DNA from: Allopusillimonas sp048270225
GTDB taxonomy: Bacteria; Pseudomonadota; Gammaproteobacteria; Burkholderiales; Burkholderiaceae_B
Length of the DNA stretch: 64,000 bases
Assembly (NCBI GenBank): GCA_048270225.1
Contig: JBLWTG010000003.1
Location: 248,001 to 312,000 of the forward strand
Direction: 5' to 3'
Translations under genes and position numbers: made by a program
In this document: positions 52,344 through 59,881 of the stretch, piece by piece
Layout of the letters: the number at the start of each line of letters is the position of its first letter
Position numbering within the stretch: the stretch's first letter is position 1
The notes under the pieces: model-generated
Databases searched by the model: none
Told to the model about the DNA's origin: nothing
What the model saw: the letters and a program-made list of their open reading frames with translations, nothing else

Positions 52344-53132
52344 CTAGATGGAGACTTGCCCCAGCGGCTGGCGGGCGTAGGTACAGCATTCGGGCTGATG
52401 AAGGGCCAGGCCGGCTTCCGTGGGCAACAGTGTGGGGTTGATGGCAGGGGGCGGCAGATTGACGGAGCGGCACAGGCCATCGATATCAAGCAGGAAGACA
52501 TGGCGGTGGCGGCCTGCAATATAGCCCGCACGCCTGAACGCATTGAGCTGGCGCGAGAAGGTTTCTGCAACGATGTTCAACTGGCGGGCAATGACATTCT
52601 GGTTGGACGGCAGCGTCAGCCAGTTGCTGCGTTGCTGCATGTACAGGTCCATCAGATAAGTGACCATGCGCTGGGCCGAGTTGCTGATGGTGAGCAGGTC
52701 GATGCGGTTGATGGATTGCGATAACTGCATCGCCATGCCCTGTATCAGCCCATGGCAGAATTCCGGTGATTGCCGTACAAGCTCGAGCAGGTGTTCGCGC
52801 GCTATCCGGTGCAGCGTGCTGGTGATGCAGGCCTGAGCCGACAGAGGGTAGCGGCAGGGTTCCAGGAACATGGAGGCCTGCGCAATGACGTCGCCTCGCT
52901 CCATGACGCGAAACACCTTGGTGTCGCCGTTGTAGCAGGGGCGATAGAGCGAAATCCTGCCCGTCTGGACAACAAAGAAATGCTGCGCGGGGGCGCTCAT
53001 TTCGAACAGATGCTGTCCGGCATTAACGGTAATGGGCCTGGCCTGGGCGGCCAGGCTGTCAAGCGCGACAGGGCTTACTTTGGCGAAAACAGGAGACGCG
53101 GCAAGCGTCTGGGCGAGCGCCGAGCTGTGCAT
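52344..53132 (-). CDS. Crp/Fnr-family transcription regulator
   Basis: 262 residues. An N-terminal cyclic-nucleotide-binding-type beta-roll (ITVNAGQHLFEMSAPAQHFF, ERGDVIAQASMFL) and a C-terminal winged helix (LPSNQNVIARQLNIVAETFSRQLNAF). FNR-type iron-sulfur cysteines are absent at the N-terminus. The family often responds to NO, CO, redox or nucleotides. A 30-residue C-terminal tail is unusual. It precedes the NtrC-type gene on the minus strand and may be co-expressed with it. Confidence 0.9.
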   Translation of the reverse strand: MHSSALAQTLAASPVFAKVSPVALDSLAAQARPITVNAGQHLFEMSAPAQHFFVVQTGRISLYRPCYNGDTKVFRVMERGDVIAQASMFLEPCRYPLSAQACITSTLHRIAREHLLELVRQSPEFCHGLIQGMAMQLSQSINRIDLLTISNSAQRMVTYLMDLYMQQRSNWLTLPSNQNVIARQLNIVAETFSRQLNAFRRAGYIAGRHRHVFLLDIDGLCRSVNLPPPAINPTLLPTEAGLALHQPECCTYARQPLGQVSI

Positions 53133-53299
53133 AAGCGATCAGACATGGATGGTGATACTGTGATGACAGCGGTGCATACGCACGCCGTCATAATCAGCCT
53201 AGTATATTTTGTTTCAATTGTTACTGTCAAAAATCCAGAGGCCGCCCTTCGTCGCATTGGGCGCAGGTCGCCCATTCGCCCGGTTGCGGAGCCTGGCGG

Positions 53300-54880
53300 C
53301 TATTTTCCCGCGCCGATGGGACAGCCGCTCAAGGCCTGGTGGTAGCGCGCCACATAGCTGGAAAAGTCCTCGGTATCGCCTTCTTCCAGACGCTGCTGGG
53401 CGGCGACGGAGTCCTGTGTCATCTGCTGATAGGCCTGTCGTGTTGCAGGATCGAGCGGCTGCGCACACAGCGCGTCGCGGTGCGCTTTGCTCTGCTGCAG
53501 CGTGAATTCCTGCAGCCCCAGCTTGCTGTTGCGCAGATCGCGCAGCAGGCTGGCCGAAGGCGTAAGCTCGCTGTCTGCGATTTTTGCGGCCTGGGCCGTC
53601 ACCGCGGCACGATAGCCGCTGCCGCCATATGCGGCGTCGAGCAGCTCGGCATAGGGCGCAATACGCTCCAGCAGTTCCGTGCCCCAGTCGGTCAGGGCAA
53701 TCGGGCTGCCATCGTTGCTGAGCATGAGTCCGGGCTTGCGGCCTTCTTTCACGACGCTGGCGAAGTTGTCCTGGCTGTTGGTGCAGAAGCCGTTGTTGGG
53801 GAAGTTCGCGCTGTCTTCCACCGCACAGAACAGCAGGAAGGCATCCATGAAGCGGCTGGTTTCGACGGTAATACCCGTGGGCGAGTAGGGATCGATATCC
53901 AGGCAGCGCACTTCGATGTACTGGACGCCCCGTTCAGCGAGCGCGCGGGCCGGGCGCTCGCACCGGCCGGTTGCGCGCTTGGGACGTATGCTGGAGTAGT
54001 ACTCGTTTTCGATCTGCAGGATGTTGGTGTTCAGCTGTATCCATTCGCCATTGCGATGCGTGCCGATGGCCTCGTACTCGGGCCAGGGTGTGGTCACGGC
54101 GTTGTACATGCGCTCCAGAAAGGTTTCCAGATCGTTGTAGCAGAGCTGCAGGTCTGCCTGCGCTTTGTTGTTTTTGTAGCCCAGGTCGCTCATGCGCAGG
54201 CTGGTCGCGTAGGGCAGGTAGAGGGTGGTGTCGTCCAGCGTGTCGAGCATGCCCGAGGCGTGCCGCATGAAGTGGCTGGAGATGGCGGGCGCAGCCCCGA
54301 ACAGATACATCAGCAGCCAGGAGTAGCGCGTGAAATTGCGGATCAGCGCCAGATAGCCGGTGGAGCGGCGCTGCTTGTCATCGCCCGGTATGCCTATTAG
54401 TTCCCAGAAGGATTCGGGCACGGAGAAGTTGTAATGCACGCCTGCGATGCATTGCATGGACTTGCCATAGCGCGCTGCAAGTCCCCGGCGATACACATGC
54501 TTGAGCATGCCGGTGTTGGATTTGCCGTACCAGGCGATGGGGATATCGGCCTCGGGCGGCAGTTGCGCCGGCATGGACTGGTTCCAGACGAGGTCCTCGC
54601 CTAGCTGCTCCGCGACGAAACGATGGGTCTGTTCAAGCTCGGCGATCAGGCTTTCGGTAGAATCGTGCGTGCCTGTGATCAGCTCGAGCAGCGCTTCGGA
54701 ATAGTCTGTGGTGATGTGCGGATGGGTGAGCGCGGATCCCAGGCTGGCAGGGTGCGGTGTCAGCGCAAGCGCTCCGTGGGGGGTGACCCGCAGGCCTTCT
54801 TTTTCGATACCGCGTGCAATGCCTTTCAGCACAGGCAGGTTGCGGCTAAGCTCGGTGTAGCCTGGATTGCGTAAGGTCAT
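53300..54880 (-). CDS. gshA: Glutamate-cysteine ligase
   Basis: 526 residues, E. coli-type GshA (518). It makes gamma-glutamylcysteine, the first step of glutathione synthesis. N-terminal GIARGIEKEGLRVTPHG carries the metal-binding glutamates, followed by TTDYSEALLELITG and YIEVRCLDIDPYSPTGI, all characteristic. gshB is not in the window. Glutathione-related genes nearby are a monothiol glutaredoxin and a GST homologue. Confidence 0.97.
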   Translation of the reverse strand: MTLRNPGYTELSRNLPVLKGIARGIEKEGLRVTPHGALALTPHPASLGSALTHPHITTDYSEALLELITGTHDSTESLIAELEQTHRFVAEQLGEDLVWNQSMPAQLPPEADIPIAWYGKSNTGMLKHVYRRGLAARYGKSMQCIAGVHYNFSVPESFWELIGIPGDDKQRRSTGYLALIRNFTRYSWLLMYLFGAAPAISSHFMRHASGMLDTLDDTTLYLPYATSLRMSDLGYKNNKAQADLQLCYNDLETFLERMYNAVTTPWPEYEAIGTHRNGEWIQLNTNILQIENEYYSSIRPKRATGRCERPARALAERGVQYIEVRCLDIDPYSPTGITVETSRFMDAFLLFCAVEDSANFPNNGFCTNSQDNFASVVKEGRKPGLMLSNDGSPIALTDWGTELLERIAPYAELLDAAYGGSGYRAAVTAQAAKIADSELTPSASLLRDLRNSKLGLQEFTLQQSKAHRDALCAQPLDPATRQAYQQMTQDSVAAQQRLEEGDTEDFSSYVARYHQALSGCPIGAGK

Positions 54881-54951
54881 TAGGCGATATCTTTGATAAG
54901 TTGGTTCCGCTGGCGATTTTAACTGAGGTCTTGGGGGATGGCAGGGTGGTG

Positions 54952-55464
54952 ATGATTCGTATGGTTTTTTCGTTGGCGCTGGCCCTGCTCCTGGCCGGCT
55001 GTACCCCAGACTATAACTGGCGGCAGGTACAGGTGGCCGATGGCGCGGTAACCGCGTTTTTCCCGGACAAGCCCCGCTCGGACAGCCGCAGCCTGACCTT
55101 TGACGGCCATGCGCTGGACTTCACACTGACCAGCGTATCGGTGCAGGACACCTTGTTTGCAGTCGGCTACGCCGTCTTGCCCGATGCCTTGCGCGGCGAC
55201 GAGGCTGCGCGCCGCGCCTTTGCGGCTGCGGTGATTGCTTCGCTATACCAGAACCTGGGAAAACAGCCTCCCGAGACCCTGCCTGCGTTTGGCAAGCCGT
55301 TTGTCCTGGAAGGCGATGCACCGGATGGAAAGCTGAGAATGAAAACGGTGGTGTGGCTTACGGAACACGCTTTGGTCGAGGGGATTGTGACCGCGAAGGG
55401 CGGCGCGTTTCCTGAAGCGCAGGCTGATGAGTTTTTACGCGGGATAAATAGTAGGACGCGTTGA
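54952..55464 (+). CDS. Small lipoprotein of unknown function
   Basis: 170 residues from MIRMVFSLALALLLAGC (lipobox LLAGC). The mature part begins TPDYNWRQVQVADGAVTAFF and continues PDKPRSDSR, a pattern seen in short periplasmic lipoproteins of Bordetella relatives, but I cannot name a domain. The start has AGGGTGG upstream; a second ATG lies three codons later. Its 3' end overlaps the convergent LuxR-type gene by 107 bp. Confidence 0.8.
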   Translation: MIRMVFSLALALLLAGCTPDYNWRQVQVADGAVTAFFPDKPRSDSRSLTFDGHALDFTLTSVSVQDTLFAVGYAVLPDALRGDEAARRAFAAAVIASLYQNLGKQPPETLPAFGKPFVLEGDAPDGKLRMKTVVWLTEHALVEGIVTAKGGAFPEAQADEFLRGINSRTR

Positions 55465-55675
55465 TGCCCGGCACCAGGCCCGCGTTCAGGGCGATAGTGA
55501 TGGCGGCCTGGCGGCTATGTACGCCCAGCTTGCGGCAGGCATTCTGGATATGAAAATTGACCGTTCTTTCGGTAATGCCCAGAATCATGCCAGTTTCCCA
55601 ACTGGTTTTGCCGATGGACGCCCACTGCAGGCAGGACAGTTCTCGTGCATTAAGTGGATTGCTGGACTTGCGCAT
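55358..55675 (-). CDS. HTH-only LuxR-family regulator
   Basis: 105 residues. Residues ~5-65 form a LuxR/GerE helix-turn-helix (LNARELSCLQWASIGKTSWE, TERTVNFHIQNACRKLGVHS, RQAAITIALNAGLV). The autoinducer-binding domain of quorum-sensing LuxR proteins is absent; the region upstream holds metX signals on the other strand. The last ~35 residues are basic, low complexity and antisense to the lipoprotein gene, so they may be run-on sequence after loss of an older stop near 55465. It could be a real small DNA-binding protein or a relic. Confidence 0.6.
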   Translation of the reverse strand: MRKSSNPLNARELSCLQWASIGKTSWETGMILGITERTVNFHIQNACRKLGVHSRQAAITIALNAGLVPGINASYYLSRVKTHQPALQETRRPSRSQSPRPKRVP

Positions 55676-55882
55676 TTGAATAGTTTCCTGCTACTTGCAA
55701 AACATAATTAAATGTATCAAGTCCGGCCTGTACTGAGCCATGGAACAGGATGTTTTTGCGACGCTTGATCAGGGCATTGCACGACTATCCATTTCTGTCG
55801 ACATGGGCTCTTCCGGCCGGGTCGGGCGACGATGCTAAACTAGTTCACCGACTCAATGTCTACGCTCATATTGTTCAACGTA

Positions 55883-55937
55883 GCGCGCCGATTTGCTTGA
55901 TCTGCTTGCGGGCGCCTCATAAATCCAGCTAAAGAGG
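55883..55937 (+). promoter_or_regulatory. SAM-II riboswitch
   Basis: The leader matches the SAM-II (metA-type) consensus: stem strand GCGCC (55885-55889), conserved loop GATTTG, inner TGCTTGC, second stem strand GGCGC (55911-55915), then CATAAATCC and the conserved AGCTAAAGAGG. The loop can pair with the ATAAATC part to make the pseudoknot, and the ribosome site AAAGAGG is inside the motif, six bases before metX ATG. Binding of S-adenosylmethionine would hide the ribosome site. Confidence 0.9.
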
Positions 55938-55942
55938 TCCTT

Positions 55943-57196
55943 ATGGCCGAAATTACTCCTGCTCAAGTCGCTTCCATATCCGCTCCCGTTGCTGCAGCCG
56001 GTCCAGCCGGCGGTGATCAGACCGGCTCGGTCGGTATCGTAGCCCCCCAATTCATTTCATTCGACGAGCCCCTGGCGTTGGCGAGCGGCCAGGTGCTGCA
56101 CAGCTATCAGCTTGCGGTGGAAACCTACGGCGAGTTGAACGCCGAGCGCAGCAATGCCGTGCTGGTGTGCCATGCACTGAACGCCTCGCATCACGTTGCG
56201 GGCATTTCGGCGGACAACCCCAAGGATATCGGGTGGTGGGACAACATGGTCGGGCCGGGAAAAGCGCTGGATACCGACCGTTTTTTTGTCATTGGCGTGA
56301 ACAATCTGGGTTCGTGCTTCGGGTCGACGGGCCCGGCCAGCATCAACCCGGAAACGGGCAGGCCCTGGGGCGCAGCCTTTCCCATGCTGACGGTCGAGGA
56401 TTGGGTGCAGGCCCAGGCCAGGCTGGCAGACCATTTCGGCATCAGGAAACTGGCGGCCGTGATGGGCGGCTCGCTGGGCGGCATGCAGGCCATGAGCTGG
56501 GCCATCACCTGTCCGGAGCGCGTTGGCGCCTGCATTGTTGTTGCCAGTACCCCCAGGCTGTCCGCACAGAATATCGGCTTTAACGAAGTGGCGCGCCGAT
56601 CCATCATCAGCGATCCGGATTTTCACGGGGGCGACTATTACGCACACGGCGTGGTGCCGCGACACGGCCTGTCGGTGGCGCGGATGGTGGGCCATATCAC
56701 TTATCTGTCGGATGAGGACATGGCGTCCAAGTTCGGCCGTGCCCAGCGCTCGCCCGGGCACAATGGCGAATTCCATTATGGTTACGATGTCGAGTTCGAG
56801 GTGGAGTCCTATCTGCGCTATCAGGGCGAGAAATTCTCCACGTATTTCGATGCCAACACCTATCTGCTGATTACGCGGGCGCTGGATTATTTCGATCCGT
56901 CGCGCAGCCATGGCGGCGATCTGGCCAAGGCACTGCAAGCTGCGCAGGCGGATTTCCTGCTGGTGTCGTTCACGACGGACTGGCGCTTTCCGCCGGATCG
57001 TTCACGGGAAATCGTTCGCGCCCTGCTCAAGAACAAGCGGCCCGTAACCTATGCCGAGATCAACGCTCCGCACGGCCACGACGCTTTCCTGCTGGACGAT
57101 GCCCGCTATCATTCGCTTGTCCAGGCTTATTACGATCGTATTGCCGCAGACCTTGGCCTGCCTGAGCGCAAACGTATAACGGGGGTGCTCGCATGA
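55943..57196 (+). CDS. metX: Homoserine O-acyltransferase MetX
   Basis: 417 residues, alpha/beta-hydrolase fold. Nucleophile S177 in MGGSLGGMQAMSW; catalytic aspartate and histidine are in SFTTDWRFPPDRS and INAPHGHDAFLL. It acylates homoserine in methionine synthesis. In proteobacteria with a coupled metW the donor is usually succinyl-CoA, but acetyl-CoA cannot be excluded. The N-terminal ~30 residues are Ala/Pro-rich and poorly conserved. Controlled by the SAM-II element just upstream and coupled to metW by ATGA. Confidence 0.96.
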   Translation: MAEITPAQVASISAPVAAAGPAGGDQTGSVGIVAPQFISFDEPLALASGQVLHSYQLAVETYGELNAERSNAVLVCHALNASHHVAGISADNPKDIGWWDNMVGPGKALDTDRFFVIGVNNLGSCFGSTGPASINPETGRPWGAAFPMLTVEDWVQAQARLADHFGIRKLAAVMGGSLGGMQAMSWAITCPERVGACIVVASTPRLSAQNIGFNEVARRSIISDPDFHGGDYYAHGVVPRHGLSVARMVGHITYLSDEDMASKFGRAQRSPGHNGEFHYGYDVEFEVESYLRYQGEKFSTYFDANTYLLITRALDYFDPSRSHGGDLAKALQAAQADFLLVSFTTDWRFPPDRSREIVRALLKNKRPVTYAEINAPHGHDAFLLDDARYHSLVQAYYDRIAADLGLPERKRITGVLA

Positions 57197-57816
57197 AATC
57201 CAGAACTGTAGCGCCGCGGCATGTGCGCGCCGACCTGATGCGCATTGCCAGCTGGATTGCGCCCAAGAGCCGCGTGCTGGATCTTGGCTGCGGCGACGGC
57301 ACCTTGCTGGCCTATCTGCAGGCCAGTAAAGGCGTGATCGGCGCGGGCGTGGAAATCAGCGACGAGCTGGTCATTGCCTCAGTGCGCCGCGGGTTGCAGG
57401 TGCTGCAGCAAAACCTGGAGGATGGCCTCGCGCTGTTTGATGACGGGCAGTTCGACACCGTGGTGCTGTCCCAGACGCTGCAGTCCATGCACAACACCGA
57501 GCATATCCTGCGCGAGATGGCCAGGGTGGCCAAGTACGGCGTGGTGTCTTTTCCGAATTTCGGGCACTGGCCACATGGCTGGTCCATCCTGCGCGGCCGC
57601 ATGCCGGTGACGGGAGAAATGCCCTATCAGTGGTTCGATACGCCCAACATCCATTTGTGCACGCTCAAGGATTTCGAAGACCTGGCGGCCGCGCTGCAGT
57701 TGCGCATCACGCATACGGCCACCTTCAACCGCAATAAAGAAGTTAAACTCTTGCCGGGATGGCGCAGCACACTGGCTGTGTACCGTTTCGAGTCCCCCCA
57801 TTTCCAAGAGGCCTGA
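57193..57816 (+). CDS. metW: MetW, methionine biosynthesis protein
   Basis: 207 residues, SAM-dependent methyltransferase-like fold (RVLDLGCGDGTLLAYLQASK). In related bacteria MetW works with MetX and is needed for its activity; its own methyl transfer is not established. HVRADLMRIASWI and FGHWPHGWSILRGRMPV are family signatures. It overlaps metX by four bases and shares its riboswitch control. Confidence 0.95.
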   Translation: MKSRTVAPRHVRADLMRIASWIAPKSRVLDLGCGDGTLLAYLQASKGVIGAGVEISDELVIASVRRGLQVLQQNLEDGLALFDDGQFDTVVLSQTLQSMHNTEHILREMARVAKYGVVSFPNFGHWPHGWSILRGRMPVTGEMPYQWFDTPNIHLCTLKDFEDLAAALQLRITHTATFNRNKEVKLLPGWRSTLAVYRFESPHFQEA

Positions 57817-59084
57817 TCATCGCGTTATCGAGCGTCTATGCCAGCCCCCGGGTGCTTCCGCTGCTTGTGCTGGGTTTTGCCAGCGGGCTGCCGCTTGCGC
57901 TGACCAGCGGCACCCTGCAGGCATGGGCGACCGTCGATGGCATATCGCTGCAGAATATCGGTTTTCTGACGCTCATCGGCACGGCCTATACGCTCAAGTT
58001 TCTATGGGCGCCTCTGGTGGACCGTTATTCGCCGCCTTTCCTTGGGCGCCGCCGCAGCTGGGTATTTGTCACGCAGATATTGCTGGCTGCAGCCATTGCC
58101 GCCATGGGTCTGCTGTCTCCCGCCAGCCATCTTGGGCTGCTGGCCGTTATTGCGGTCACGGTTGCCTTTCTGTCCGCCACACAGGATATTGCGTTTGACG
58201 CCTACAGTACGGATGTGTTGCGGCAGCAGGAGCGGGCTGCGGGAGCGGCGGTCAAGGTGCTGGGCTACCGGCTGGCGATGATTGTGTCAGGGGGCCTTGC
58301 GCTGGTGCTGGCCGATCAGTGGCTGGGCTGGGGCAATACCTATATCGCGATGGGCGGCCTGATGGCGGTGTGCGCGGTGGCGACGGTGCTGGCGCCCGAG
58401 CCCGAAGTCGTGGCCAGGGCGCCCGCCTCCCTGCGCGTTGCCGTGGTCCGGCCCTTGGCCGAGTTCTTCAGTCGGCGCGGTGCGCTGACGGTTCTGCTGC
58501 TGATTGTGCTCTACAAGCTTGGCGACGCCTTCGCCGGGGCGCTGTCCACGACGTTTCTGCTGCGCGGCGCCGGATTCGGCGTCACCGAGGTAGGCACGAT
58601 CAACAAGGTATTTGGCCTGGCGGCCACCATCGTGGGCGCGCTGGTGGGGGGCTCGCTCATGGGGCGATTGGGGCTGTACCGCTCGCTGATGCTATTTGGC
58701 GTGATGCAGGCGGTGTCCAATTTCGGCTACTGGGTGCTGGCCGTGACCCCTCCTCATCTGTATTCTATGGCGCTGGTCGTGACGCTGGAGAACCTGTGCG
58801 GCGGCCTGGGTACCGCCGCCTTTGTGGCGCTGCTGATGGCATTGTGCAGGCGGGAATTTTCCGCTACGCAGTTCGCCCTGCTGTCGGCCTTGTCCGCGGT
58901 TGGACGCACTTATCTTGCAGGGCCGTTCACGCCTCCGCTGGTGGAAGCGTTCGGCTGGTCCGGTTTCTTTGTACTGACGATCTTCATCGCCTTGCCGGGC
59001 CTGGTGCTGCTCAGGCTCAGGCGCGCGGAGATCGACGGGCTGGACGGCAAAGGCCAGCCCATCGAAGCCCAGGTGCGACGCTAG
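57759..59084 (+). CDS. ampG: AmpG-type muropeptide MFS permease
   Basis: 441 residues from the only canonical start. Twelve membrane segments; LLVLGFASGLPLALTSGTLQ and LKFLWAPLVDRYSPP are AmpG signatures. It imports GlcNAc-anhydroMurNAc peptides for cell-wall recycling. ATG 57759 overlaps metW by 58 bp, and residues 2-18 look unlike AmpG. Homology begins at about residue 22 (SSVYASPRVLP), where no ATG, GTG or TTG is in frame; a CTG at 57813 overlapping the metW TGA is a possible true start. Confidence 0.85.
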   Translation: MAQHTGCVPFRVPPFPRGLIIALSSVYASPRVLPLLVLGFASGLPLALTSGTLQAWATVDGISLQNIGFLTLIGTAYTLKFLWAPLVDRYSPPFLGRRRSWVFVTQILLAAAIAAMGLLSPASHLGLLAVIAVTVAFLSATQDIAFDAYSTDVLRQQERAAGAAVKVLGYRLAMIVSGGLALVLADQWLGWGNTYIAMGGLMAVCAVATVLAPEPEVVARAPASLRVAVVRPLAEFFSRRGALTVLLLIVLYKLGDAFAGALSTTFLLRGAGFGVTEVGTINKVFGLAATIVGALVGGSLMGRLGLYRSLMLFGVMQAVSNFGYWVLAVTPPHLYSMALVVTLENLCGGLGTAAFVALLMALCRREFSATQFALLSALSAVGRTYLAGPFTPPLVEAFGWSGFFVLTIFIALPGLVLLRLRRAEIDGLDGKGQPIEAQVRR

Positions 59085-59785
59085 CCGCGCGGCGGAATGT
59101 TCAGGCCTTTATCGACTGCGGGCCGGGCCACAAACGCATCCAGGCTCCGGGCAACATTGGGAAAGTCCTTGAAGCCTACCAGCTCGCCGGCATCGTAGAA
59201 GCCGATCAGATTGCGTATCCAGGGAAACGTGGCAATGTCGGCGATGGTGTATTCGTCGCCCACGATCCAGGGACGGTTTTCCAGCTGCTTGTCGAGCACA
59301 CCCAGCAGGCGGCGCGATTCGGCGACATAGCGGTCGCGTGGCCGCTTGTCTTCGTAGTCTTTGCCGGCAAATCGGTGGAAGAATCCCAATTGCCCGAACA
59401 TGGGACCCACGCCGCCCATCTGGAACATCAGCCACTGCATGGTCTGGTAGCGTTGCGCTGCATCCTGCGGCAGGAATTTGCCGGATTTTTCCGCAAGATA
59501 AATCAGAATGGCGCCTGATTCGAACAGAGGCAGCGGCTTGCCGTCCGGGCCGTTCGGATCGATGATGGCCGGAATCTTGTTGTTCGGGTTCAGGGCGAGA
59601 AACTCGGGCGACATCTGGTCCTGGGTGTCGAAGCTGACCAGGTGATGCTCATAGGGCAGTCCGGTTTCTTCGAGCATGATGGAGGCTTTGACGCCGTTTG
59701 GCGTGGGCAGCGAGTAAAGCTGGATGCGGTCCGGGTGCTGCGCGGGCCATTTGCGGTTGGCGGGAAAATCAGAAAGTGCTTGCAT
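59081..59785 (-). CDS. Glutathione transferase-family protein (YfcG/YghU-like)
   Basis: 234 residues. Thioredoxin-fold N-domain with LYSLPTPNGVKASIMLEE, FLALNPNNKIPAI and FESGAILIYLAEK, then an all-helical C-domain with YTIADIATFPWIR. The TPNGxK motif is typical of the Nu-class YfcG/YghU enzymes, which use glutathione for disulfide-bond reduction. Its stop overlaps the ampG stop region; the two genes converge with no terminator visible. Confidence 0.9.
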   Translation of the reverse strand: MQALSDFPANRKWPAQHPDRIQLYSLPTPNGVKASIMLEETGLPYEHHLVSFDTQDQMSPEFLALNPNNKIPAIIDPNGPDGKPLPLFESGAILIYLAEKSGKFLPQDAAQRYQTMQWLMFQMGGVGPMFGQLGFFHRFAGKDYEDKRPRDRYVAESRRLLGVLDKQLENRPWIVGDEYTIADIATFPWIRNLIGFYDAGELVGFKDFPNVARSLDAFVARPAVDKGLNIPPRG

Positions 59786-59881
59786 TCGGGAGTTCCATCG
59801 GTAAGAGGACAGTAAGCGATTCTGCGGCCATGCCTGGACCGCCTCCGACAGGCGTCCGGTCTGGGCATGGCCAGTTTGCGG

